From assembly GCA_030704615.1 (NCBI GenBank), contig CM060732.1, forward strand, positions 38,361,053 to 38,421,052: 60,000 nucleotides of DNA, given 5' to 3'. Under the pieces are notes generated by a model, which saw only the letters and a list, made by a program, of their open reading frames with translations, did not search any database and was not told the origin of the DNA. This stretch comes from Takakia lepidozioides (Eukaryota; Streptophyta; Takakiopsida; Takakiales; Takakiaceae). This document shows positions 1 through 9,402 of the stretch, piece after piece. The translations under genes and the position numbers were made by a program. How positions within the stretch are numbered: position 1 is the first letter of the stretch; each line of letters opens with the position of its first letter.

Positions 1-774
1 GGGCTGGTACCAGGACCAGTTTGGTATGTAAAAAACCTGATACCAGACCAACAGTGGTACTTACCTAGCTTATTAGGCACTTCCGCGCCTAATAATTAAT
101 AAAAATGGAATATTATTAGGCAGATTCGTTTTTATTATTTAGGCACCTCACCTAGGTAATTTCCAAACATTAGGCATGTATTACAGTCGACCCTGGATAA
201 TAATGAACAATTGTTTTTGACCTCCCTCAAAAACCTATTGTTGAGGTAATCTTCTTTTCAGAAAACATATAAACATTTTTTCAAGCAACTAGGCACTTCT
301 TAGGAAATTTTCCAAGTTTTAGGCACATTTTCCAAAAATGTTCTAAATTTAATTAGGCACTTGATTTTGAATTAAATATTGCCTAATTAGCTAGGTAAGT
401 ACGGTAGTCACAAATGAGTGAGCTTCTTGATTTAATTGCGTGCCTTCTGATAAAATGCACTTTTTTGTAAATGTAGTGGTAGACCTGAGGTATCAAGTTA
501 TATCCTCCCATGGAGGTAGTTGCATAGCGTATCGACCTAATATTCTGTAAATCCAGAAGTAGGTAGCGGCATCCCATAGTTAGTGGTAGTTTCTGTTAGA
601 AGGCCGGGGCAGTTGAAGTTTACGGAAAATGGGTTTGGTGGGCAGTAGGAATGGCTGTCTCCGGGGTTTTACCTTCCACTCCTTATTTGATCCATGGGCT
701 AGTTGTGGGATTGTAGTTATATCTAGCGAGTTTCTCTCACTCTTCGTGCTATCTCCTTCCTTCCCTTAGACATC
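1..774. other. AT-rich upstream region with recurring TAGGCAC motif
   Basis: No convincing gene is visible. The first 420 bases are AT-rich and contain the heptamer TAGGCAC or close variants at least seven times (near 74, 117, 140, 170, 290, 319 and 353), plus the reverse form GCCTAAT near 87 and 381. The last 150 bases lead into the lectin gene and would hold its promoter; a TTATAT stretch near 718 is a weak TATA candidate. Confidence 0.5.
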
Positions 775-1824
775 ATGGACATGTGTCGGGTAAGCGTTTT
801 GGGTCTTCTCTTGCTCACCATTTTGCAACAGACTTTAAGGGTGGAGGTTGTGCATCTTGAGCTCGGGCCGGAGATTCCGGAGCTCAATCAAGCTGGGGTG
901 GATGTGGCAAATATCGTGAACAATGACTGGAAATTATTGCCTGTCTTAGGCATGTGCAATTTCTCAGCCCGAATGTCAAATGCGCATCCAATTAATGCGC
1001 TCGGGGTTGCGGGCACATTGTACACCTTCTTCGACTACTTGACATTTGACTGTACATCTGAAGTTCGGCGCGAAGAGTTGATGTGCGAAACACTGGCTTC
1101 ATCGTTCACCGCATGCCGCGATTTGGCTGTCAACATGCACGACGACAACCTCCACAGTTGGTCCACGTGTGAGGATTTCAATTTCCGCGTTGGCTACCTT
1201 TGGATACCCACCAAGACGGCGCAAGATCAAACCACCACCATGACTACATCCGTTGTCGCAACCATGGAAGAGCTTGCCAGCCTGATTATGGACACTGACT
1301 TGACAAATCTTCATCTCCCGGCTCCTAAAGCGACGAACAAAGTCGGCTTTCGCGATCCTTTTGGCTGCAATTTCAAGTACTCCAATGTGTTTCCTATTGT
1401 GTACGACGGGTTGCACAACACGCTCATAGGAGGGGAGTACATCATGTCGTCAAACGACAAGTATAGCCTGATGATGCAGCTTGATTGCAACCTCGTGCTT
1501 TACAAGAGGGGTCCGACTGGGCAATTTGCATGGAATGGGTTGTGGGCGACAATGTCCAATATCTCCGATGGGTTTCCGCACCGATGCACCATGGAATTGC
1601 AGCCGAACGGCAACCTGGTTGTCAAAGATGACTCTGGCTTCCCCCGTTGGGCGAGCAGAACAACGACATCAAACCTTTATCAAGTATCACTTACGGTCCA
1701 ACATGATGGAAATTTGGTGGTTGCCAACATGCAGAGCGGAGGCATGGTGTGGTCTACAAACACGATTGTACCACCACCTCCTCCCCTGTTTCAGATTCCA
1801 CCCATCCCACCTCCTCAGAAATAA
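775..1824 (+). CDS. Secreted B-type (GNA-like) lectin protein
   Basis: A single-exon frame of 349 residues. Residues 1-23 form a signal peptide (hydrophobic run LGLLLLTIL), so the product should be secreted. Residues about 214-332 form a bulb-type mannose-binding lectin fold. Three repeats are visible: QLDCNLVLY at 235, ELQPNGNLVVKD at 274 and VQHDGNLVV at 308, followed by VWSTNT. The family binds mannose through QxDxNxVxY; the first repeat keeps Q, D, N, V and Y, while the other two are partly degenerate. Residues 24-213 are a Cys-containing region (Cys at 61, 93, 104, 114, 132, 198) that I do not recognise. The tail is proline-rich. There is no kinase or transmembrane segment, so this is not a lectin receptor kinase. 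A second ATG lies two codons downstream of the first. Defence or storage roles are known for such lectins; the role here is not established. Confidence 0.8.
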   Translation: MDMCRVSVLGLLLLTILQQTLRVEVVHLELGPEIPELNQAGVDVANIVNNDWKLLPVLGMCNFSARMSNAHPINALGVAGTLYTFFDYLTFDCTSEVRREELMCETLASSFTACRDLAVNMHDDNLHSWSTCEDFNFRVGYLWIPTKTAQDQTTTMTTSVVATMEELASLIMDTDLTNLHLPAPKATNKVGFRDPFGCNFKYSNVFPIVYDGLHNTLIGGEYIMSSNDKYSLMMQLDCNLVLYKRGPTGQFAWNGLWATMSNISDGFPHRCTMELQPNGNLVVKDDSGFPRWASRTTTSNLYQVSLTVQHDGNLVVANMQSGGMVWSTNTIVPPPPPLFQIPPIPPPQK

Positions 1825-2567
1825 TTTCACCATCCCAGTCTCCTATGTGGGTGTCTGGACACATGCCCCCATAGCTTCACAACAATATGATGGAAGCGGA
1901 AGCTACGGTATTTAAAATTGAAATAAGACAATCCTACACCAATGATCATGCAAAGAAACGGAAATGATTTTAATAAAATTGGGCATGTTTCCAAACATTT
2001 TGTGATACTCATGTTGCAATGGATGCACGAGTCTGTGTTTGTTGACGGGACGGATGAAGAAAGTGAAGGATAGCCGTGGAATTAGAGAGCGCCATTCTTG
2101 TTTGTGCGCTTGTTGGTGGAAGGGATGAGGAAAGTGAATTAGAGAGCGCTGTTCTTTGTTTGTGTGTTTGTTGAAAGGGATGAAGAAAGTGATGATGGAA
2201 TTAGAGAGCGCTATTCTTGTTTGTGTGCCACGATAGTTGTTTCCGAGCGCTTTTCTTTTCTGGCGAAATTACCTAGTGGCTGCTTCTCTCTCGCACGAAT
2301 TCTCTCTTTGTTTTCTTGTCTCCTAGTGATTTCCACTTCTACTTTTGTAGGCGTGATTAGATTTCTCTGGTTGTTGCTGTCTCTTGTTGGAATTTGTCTC
2401 TCTGGCGGAGTGCATTTTGGTTTCCTGTAGGTAGGGGAAGTTGAGAAGAGGGAGGAACACAATAAACATTTTTAAGGGAGAGAGTAGTCTACGTACATTG
2501 GGAAAGACGAGAGAGAGAGTGGAAAGGGGAGGTAATTCTTGAGAACGAGAGAAGGAGAGGGAGAGAG
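1825..2567. promoter_or_regulatory. Intergenic region and H2B upstream/leader with 3-copy tandem repeat
   Basis: This holds the 3' flank of the lectin gene and the upstream region of the first H2B gene. At about 2048-2228 a unit of roughly 55-75 bases occurs three times; each copy has GGATGARGAAAGTGA followed by GAATTAGAGAGCGC and a TTCTTGTTTGTG-like stretch. From about 2490 the sequence turns into a purine-rich GAGAGAGA leader that runs to the H2B start codon at 2568. No canonical histone octamer CGCGGATC was seen here. Confidence 0.5.
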
Positions 2568-4135
2568 ATGGCTCCGCCGAAGGGAGGTGGAGAGCAGAAA
2601 GGAGGGAAATCGAAGGCACTGAAGAAGCCTGGGAGGCCACCGAGGGCTGAGAAGAAGCCTGTTGCGGAAGCAAGCTCTAAGGTCTCTACTGGCAAGGGCA
2701 AAGCGAAGAAGGCCAAGAGGGGAACCGAAACGTACAAAATATACATTTACAAAGTGCTTAAACAGGTGTTCGTGCCAATCTTTGCTTTGCTATTCTTTGA
2801 ATTTCCCCTCTGGAGATGAGATTTGTATCGTGACCTTAGAGGGACCTTAGTCCAAGAAATCTATCGTTTCAAGCATCAGATATGATGAATACAGTTTAGC
2901 AATCCTTCTGTGGCAGTGCCAGAAGGTAGACATGCATTCTAAATCTGAGGATTGCAGTGTGCATTAAGTGTACCGTGGATACAAACTCTGCAATGCTGTT
3001 GAACGCATCATATGTGATGTTATACATGTTGGCACAATTATGCGCCATCAGGTGAGGTAATTATTTGCAGGTTTAGAGGTATACGTGACCAGGTCTTAAG
3101 AGAGTACTGCTTCTTGTTTATTCCTTGTGTGAATTTCTCCTCTCCCTTAATATCTAGCCTGCAGGAAGACTTTCGGAATTCTGGTTTTGCCAGTGCGACA
3201 TGATAGTGTGTTGAGATTTTGTTCGCATCGATGCTGTTGAACGCTTCAGATAACAGCCTTTCGTCTCCTTTCCTCTCATGATTTTGGTCTGTCTCACCAG
3301 TATCGATCCATTCGAGACTGGTTTTGGAGGTGGTTGGCAGAGTTTTTTTTTTTTTTTTCTGGGAAAGGTAAGAGGGACGGAGGCCTCAGAATTTTATAAA
3401 GAAGGGGATGTAAATATTCCGAAGGGAAGTACATGAGGAAAAAATAACCTCATCCTGAGTGCCATGGAGGCTGACTACGCTTCGTTACCAATAACAACGA
3501 GGATTGAAGACCGTACCATAGACCACAGTGATCCAGAGTTTGTGTTTCAAACCTGTCCGTAAGCCGTGAAATATGAGGTTCCCTCAATTTGTGGAAATAT
3601 TAGTTTCCGCTAATTTCAATATATTAAAATATCTTAAAATCACGGTGTAGGTCTCTTGAAATACAAACGAACATCCGTTTTTGGGCATGTGTTCCATTTG
3701 CATCATTGTAGGGCTCTACATAAGAGAATAGTGTGCTGGTTCGGCTCCCCATATCCATGGTTTCAGTGAGGGTTTGACCGGTGGTTTCACCTGCTCATGA
3801 CTGAAAAGGATAACAGTAGGGAGATCTGAAGTTAAGAGAGAGAGGGACACATTCTGTTGCGTTACTTACTGAAGATAGAGTCTCTGTTTTTGGAGCTGTA
3901 GGTGCACCCAGACACAGGTATCTCAGCAAAGGCTATGGGAATAATGAACTCCTTCATCAATGACATATTCGAGAAGCTGGCCCAGGAAGCTGCCAAGCTC
4001 GCTCGCTACAACAAGAAGCCTACTATAACTTCTCGTGAGATTCAGACAGCTGTGCGCCTCATTTTGCCTGGTGAATTGGCGAAACATGCTATATCCGAAG
4101 GCACCAAGGCTGTTACCAAATTTACCAGTGCATAA
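2568..4135 (+). CDS. Histone H2B (two exons)
   Basis: Core nucleosomal histone H2B, which pairs with H2A in chromatin. Exon 1 is 2568-2765 (66 codons: a lysine-rich tail ending [13 protein letters not shown]). Exon 2 is 3902-4135 (77 codons beginning VHPDTGIS and ending KAVTKFTSA). The intron 2766-3901 is GT-AG, phase 0 and 1136 bases long; it cuts between the tail/alpha-1 part and the VHPDTGIS loop. The joined protein is 143 residues. The histone fold with [15 protein letters not shown] and the C-terminal ubiquitination-site region AVTKF is intact. The tail starts [16 protein letters not shown] and is longer than in the second copy. Plant H2B genes are mostly intronless, so the intron is notable. 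It contains a poly-T run near 3343-3358. Confidence 0.93.
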
Positions 4136-5132
4136 TTGCGAGATTGTTGAAACTGTTATCGGTACCGACTACCGAGATCGCACATGAGCTCCCCAAAATC
4201 CCAGGTGTCACGAAACCCCAATCACCATCTACATGGACTTGTCCTGGCCGTGATTTACTGCTTTCCTGTAGTTAGCTAATACCTAAGTTTGTTTGTCGGC
4301 GCGGTTTCAACTTTCAAGACAACCACAGTATTTTTCGACAGAATTGGCCATTTTGACTAAGAAACACAGAGACAATCAGCACAATAGATTCTTACACTGA
4401 CGACATACACCACCAGAGAGACTTTCGGTTCCTTATTCAGGTGCTGCAACCGGCGGCCATTGCAGAAAGGGACCTATCATACTCTGAAAAATACATGTTG
4501 TAATTTGAATTTTCCATGATATGTTGCCAGATCAGAACAGCATAGGTTCACTCTGCTTAATGACACAAGCTTGGGTATCGAGATAGCATCCTCTTGCAAT
4601 GGTCACCTACTATCAAAACCTACTACCTGATGGTGAGGGAAACCGTAGCAGCTGACTGTCTAACGAGACATTTGTGGAATCTCTTCGTCTCTGCACAACA
4701 AAAAAAGCTGAAACAGCTCACTGGGACTAAGCCATTTGGATTCAACGATCGTCACCATCGAATCATGGACCACATTGTCTGTTTGATAAACCGGAGACAT
4801 TCTTGACACAGACAAAAGGCCAAAAGATCGGATTTGAATCCCAGGAGTGCAAAGATGGACAGTAAGGTCGTTGCAACAGTGGCAGAGTATGTACAGGTCA
4901 GATCGTATCTTGCTTCTATCAAGCTTACTTCATAAAAGTGCTTTTATACAACTACTTGTCTTCACATCAGCATGCCTATGTTGGGCTACGAATGACAATG
5001 TCAACAATTTGCAGCTCAAATTGTGAGTAGGCTACTAGCAAGGGTCGAATTAAAACACCCCGCAGCAGAGCTGACAATGTTCTGTATGGTGGTGGTGTTC
5101 AAAAACACCATATGAAAAATGTAACAGACAGA
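4136..5132. other. Intergenic space between convergent H2B genes
   Basis: This stretch lies between the stop codons of two H2B genes that face each other. It must contain both 3' ends. A 70-codon open frame at 4594-4806 resembles nothing I know and is probably chance. No repeat or RNA gene was recognised. Confidence 0.4.
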
Positions 5133-5735
5133 TCAGGCACTGGTAAACTTGGTGACTGCCTTCGTCCCCTCTGACACGGCATGCTTGGCGAGCTCTCCAG
5201 GTAAAATTAACCGCACCGCAGTCTGGATCTCCCTTGACGTGATCGTCGGCTTCTTGTTGTACCGAGCAAGCCGAGCTGCTTCCTGTGCAAGCTTTTCGAA
5301 GATATCGTTGATGAAGGAGTTCATAATGCCCATTGCCTTCGAAGAGATTCCAGTATCAGGGTGCACCTATCGGAACCACACCAAACAGAGTCAGACCACA
5401 ACGACTTGAGACAGCAGATAATGAAAATTCCAGACATGGGTATGAACACAGCCCGCGCCCTACCGCAGAAATGAGATACAACCAGAACCCCTCCAGACAC
5501 AGCCGGGCAAACCAAACCCTAGTCACGACAAATGTGACAAACACTTGGATTCGATCGAATCTACCTGCTTCAACACTTTGTAGATGTAGATCTTGTAGGT
5601 CTCCGTCGACTTCTTCGCCTTCTTCTTCTTTCCGCCATCCTTGACAGGCTTCTTCTCAGCCTTGGTCTTCACCGGCTTCTTCTCAGCCTTCGACTTCCCT
5701 GCCTTCTGCTCACCATCACCCTTGGGAGGGGCCAT
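5133..5735 (-). CDS. Histone H2B, second copy (two exons)
   Basis: Core histone H2B on the minus strand. Exon 1 is 5735-5565 (57 codons, [16 protein letters not shown] to YKVLKQ). Exon 2 is 5366-5133 (77 codons, [16 protein letters not shown] to KFTSA). The intron 5564-5367 is 198 bases with GT-AG ends and sits at the same codon junction as in the other H2B gene, so the intron predates the duplication. The product is 134 residues. The tail carries two AEKKPVK repeats. The fold domain differs from the other copy at only three positions visible to me (A/S, K/R, I/V), while the tails and introns have diverged. The gene lies tail to tail with the first copy. Confidence 0.93.
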
Positions 5736-6652
5736 GGAGTCAAACACTCCGATCACTCCACAGCACGAGCCACCCAAGAAAGCAAAGAGCCCAACAACAA
5801 GGCTCCCGCAGCAACCTACACGAAATCAGTACACCGCCCCAGGTGATCGACAACCTCACAATGCAAGAGATGGTGACGGGTGATGAGAGAGCGCAGACGA
5901 GAACGAGAACTTGAGCACGACTTGAGCACGACTACCCGCGCAACGACTAAGGCTTAAAAGGAGAGCCGATCTTACGCACCAATCCCAGCGCTCCTCACTC
6001 TTCACGCGGATCGAATGCGAATAACGCATCCTGTCCTTCCGTCTCCGAAATCCAACCGTTTAACCTAATTTCACCCGCACAATTTGCCAGATAGTGCACT
6101 GGTAGGCCACGGGATCCCACACCCCGCCGTCCCGTGCTCAAACTCGCTTGCGGACATTTTCTATGCAGTGGTAGGCAATTCGGAATATAGATAAATCATT
6201 TACGTGAAGTGTAAAGGATATTGTCGAGGTGGACATAGACGCACGCGTCATCATGAGAACTGAGGACCTCGGGCGTGCGACACCTCGGTCGGTTACTATG
6301 TATACCGTAGTTACTAGTGGTCGAACTGGTAATGAGTAGCCGGTAACTTAAAGTGAAAGATGAAGTTGGTGAGTGGGAGTCGCATGCACTCCCGTCTCGT
6401 TCCATCTGTCACTCTTCTCCTGTCACTTGCCTTCACACAATTTGCCTTCACAAATTGTGTGAAGTTTGTGTTAAGTAGATCGTTCGGTGGATTTAATTGC
6501 TTTTACGCTCGCTCTGATCGCTCTTTCTTTCTTCCTCGCTCTGCCATTTCCTGTATTCCGTCTCGATTGCTTATGCTCCTCACACAGGCGCAATTCTGTG
6601 GATCTTGATTCTTTTCCGGTCCCGCTGAGAGAATTGGTTCATTGGAATCAGA
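5736..6652. promoter_or_regulatory. Divergent promoter region between H2B and membrane-protein gene
   Basis: No gene is visible. It should hold the promoter of the minus-strand H2B and of the plus-strand gene at 6653. It includes a histone octamer motif (separate entry). A direct repeat of TTGAGCACGAC occurs twice near 5912-5934. A short inverted repeat CACACAATTTG / CAAATTGTGTG lies at about 6434-6463. Confidence 0.4.
6005..6012. promoter_or_regulatory. Plant histone octamer element
   Basis: The exact octamer CGCGGATC occurs here, about 270 bases upstream of the start codon of the minus-strand H2B gene. In plants this octamer is the known S-phase promoter element of histone genes. Its position upstream of a histone gene supports a real site, although one 8-mer alone could be chance. 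Confidence 0.55.
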
Positions 6653-8845
6653 ATGGGGGCGACAGAAGCGGTAGGAGAGGGGGAGGGAGTGGTGGAGGTG
6701 ATGAGGGAGCTGGTGGTTGATGTAATCAATGCCTGCCGTGATGGAGACAAGCACTCCCGTATGGAGAGAGCACAAGTCGCTGTTCAATCCAAGGGCCCGC
6801 GCCTGAAGAAGGCCGTGCGGCTGACCGCTACCGATGTTGTGCATTGGATGCATGATGGTGGAGCTTGGCGTGCCTTCCTTGTTACTGCTGTAAGCATTTC
6901 TCTTCCCCTTGGTTGTAATCCAGGCTCCCGTAATCATGAACAATGCTCTTTGCGGTGTAGCGATATCTAGGATTGTATTCCTTTCACTGGTGTACATCGT
7001 CTCTCTTTATTGCGAGTTCTGTTCTCTATCTCATCTCTTCAGTTCATAGCAATTTTTATGGATTCTGTATGAGTTTCGGATCGCTGTAAAAATAGTACAT
7101 TTGTTTCATTTACTCCTCTGGCATGCCTCTTATGAGTCTGTTCCTCGCCACATGTGTGTCTGTACTTCTGTCTCGTCCCTCTGTCTATTGAACCCCACGG
7201 AGGTTGCCATGAGACCAATTGGATTCTCTTCAAGGAGAAGTGGATATGCGATGATGTTTGCCTGAGAAACTTTGTGCTTTTGCTGTAGATGAATAAATCA
7301 GGTTCTGAAAAATGTTTGCAGAGTTACTTCAAGATGTAGGCATAATTGACGTGGGACGCAAGAATACCCTTTGATAGCCAGATGAGAAGGATTGTCTGAT
7401 TCTCCTCTTTGGCATGGCTCTTTGTGAAGCATTTTTATCTGCACATGTGTGTTCGTGGTTCTGTCTTATCTCCGGGTATTGGACAATTTGATTATCTTGG
7501 AGTAAAAGTACATATCAATAGTGCTTGCCTGAGAAATTTTGTGCTTTTAACCAAGCAGGTTCTCTGTCAAAGGGTTACTTCTATGGTGTGGTTGTCAGAC
7601 TGACATCAAACAATTTGGCAACAAACTCATAAGAAATCTGAATCAGAAGGATAGGGTTGTGCCAATTGTAGGTCATTCATACAACTTAAGTGATCTCAAC
7701 CAGGAATGTTTAAAGGGAAAGACACAGGATCTCTTCTAATCTGCAAGGACCATTGCATGACTTTCAACTTTCAAGTTGGCAAAGTGTTTGATGTATTTGC
7801 TTATGTGATGGTATGTGTCTTGGGAAACTGCAGGTAGGGATAATTTCGCTCATCGCGCTGACAGGGCTCACTGCATTCACTGTGTTTCTTATAGTGGCCA
7901 CCATCAATGCAGTGGTTGTTGGTTTGTTGATGTCGATGTCAGCTGTTGGCGCATTCATGGCATTCTTCTTCACATCTCTCACGTTTATCTTCATTGGAGC
8001 TGTAACTGTCACAGCATGTGCTGTTGGAGTAATTACATTCATGAGCATATGTGCAGTGCTCTTTACTGCAGGTTTGCATTCTTCCATTGTCACTCTTGAC
8101 TCTTGCATGGAAGGAAAGGGCGGGCATTTGTCTCTATTAGAGTGCAGCAGTATGATAGTGATAGTTTCAGATTTACAATTTTCAGAGATGTACCTGACTG
8201 TACTAGAGTGCAGCAGTGTGACAGTTTCAGATTTACAATCTTCAGAGATGTACCGAGTAATTTTGTTGATGTGAGCACTCTAGCCTTCTAAAGAGGTTAG
8301 AGAAGATTGCAATGAAGACACATTGACTCTCTCCTATAAATGTTAGCTGCAGTGCTCCTTCGTTGCTGCCTTGGAAGAGCCTTAAATAGCCATAGAGAGC
8401 TTATGCACAGCCACTGACATTGGATAGTGAGGTGCTGACTGTTTCTGATTCGAAAGCATGATGTGAAAACTTAGCACTGCTAGAGTAAACCCTTTATATC
8501 CCACACTATTGATGCCTATGGCTATGGTTGCACCAGTCCCACTGGGGTTAATGGGGAGGCTTTTGTGATTAGAGTTGAGAGGCTATATGCAACACTCTCA
8601 AGGAGAAAGGAAAGGTTTGGTTCTTTTGGATGGAAGCCTATTAGTTCCCAAGAGCTTTGTCATTGATCTGTGACTGCATGTCTCTTGCAGGTTGGATTGC
8701 ATTTGCTTGGGTGGTTTGGCAAGGGATCCGCAAAGTCTATCACTTTGTGCGGGGGTCCATAGCCATGACTGGCTCTGCCCTTTCAACCGTCTCAGCGGCT
8801 GGAAACAGTCAAATCATCTCCTTTGAAAAACCGCACAAGTATTAA
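6653..8845 (+). CDS. Small hydrophobic membrane or lipid-droplet-associated protein (three exons)
   Basis: Exons 6653-6889, 7834-8071 and 8691-8845 join in phase (0, then 1) to a 209-residue protein. Residues 1-79 are polar with a conserved-looking segment RLTATDVVHWMHDGGAWRAF. Residues 80-170 are almost wholly hydrophobic (VGIISLIALTGLTAF through GWIAFAWVVWQ), enough for three or four membrane passes or a long hairpin. The tail is short and polar (GSIAMTGSALSTVSAA). The size and single central hydrophobic block resemble plant LDAP-interacting protein (LDIP)-like membrane proteins; that assignment is from memory and weak. The gene is convergent with the TRM gene that ends at 9403. Reading on past the donor at 8071 gives a spurious tail with two near-identical copies of SDLQ-SEMY. 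Confidence 0.65.
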
Positions 8846-9402
8846 GATCTGTTCACTTCTCTGTCCTGAATGCAAATTTGTAGAAGAATTTAACAAAAGA
8901 GGGCCTTTAAAACCATACGACCTTTGTCACATCAGATCCAGGATTAGATGTGTTTACTATTACAAAATCACAGTAAATAGATCAAGGTATCTAGCAAGGC
9001 TGAAGCCAATCCTCATCAGAAAGTCTGAAGGCTCACTTGGTAAGCCGTGCCATGTACAGGGTATTTAGTCACTTGCTACCATGTACAAGGTATTTAGTCA
9101 CTTCTAGCAAGTCATGGTACGAATAGCTCACTAACAGTGAACAGGCTTCTTGGTTAATACATGTACTTCTTTGAGGTTATCAATGGGTGTGGTTCTATGT
9201 TGGTGGCATCCATATCCAAGCAACGAGTACACATTTTTTTGACGTGGATTAAGTGACATGGCCGAAGAATTGCAAGAAACTGTTCAGAAAATGCTTTTTT
9301 CTGTGGCATGCAAGGGTGTGGGTTATTTGAATGGAAGTATGGAGCAGGGGAAGTGAAAACACTGCCAAGGGGCAGTCCAACAATAAATTTACTTCATGTT
9401 GA
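8846..9402. other. Short convergent intergenic region
   Basis: This lies between the stop codons of two convergent genes. It has a small direct repeat: a CATGTACA-GGTATTTAGTCACTT stretch occurs at about 9051-9073 and again at 9080-9103. Nothing else was recognised. Confidence 0.4.

Noticed and set aside
6503-6997. 164-codon minus-strand frame
   Set aside because: It is antisense to the first exon of the membrane-protein gene and has no recognisable motif.
7764-8108. Cys/His-poor minus-strand frame rich in Thr and Asn
   Set aside because: It is antisense to the hydrophobic exon of the membrane protein.
7813-8274. Continuous 153-codon frame through exon 2 of the membrane protein
   Set aside because: It reads through a good donor at 8072 into a duplicated non-coding stretch; the spliced form gives a coherent C-terminus.
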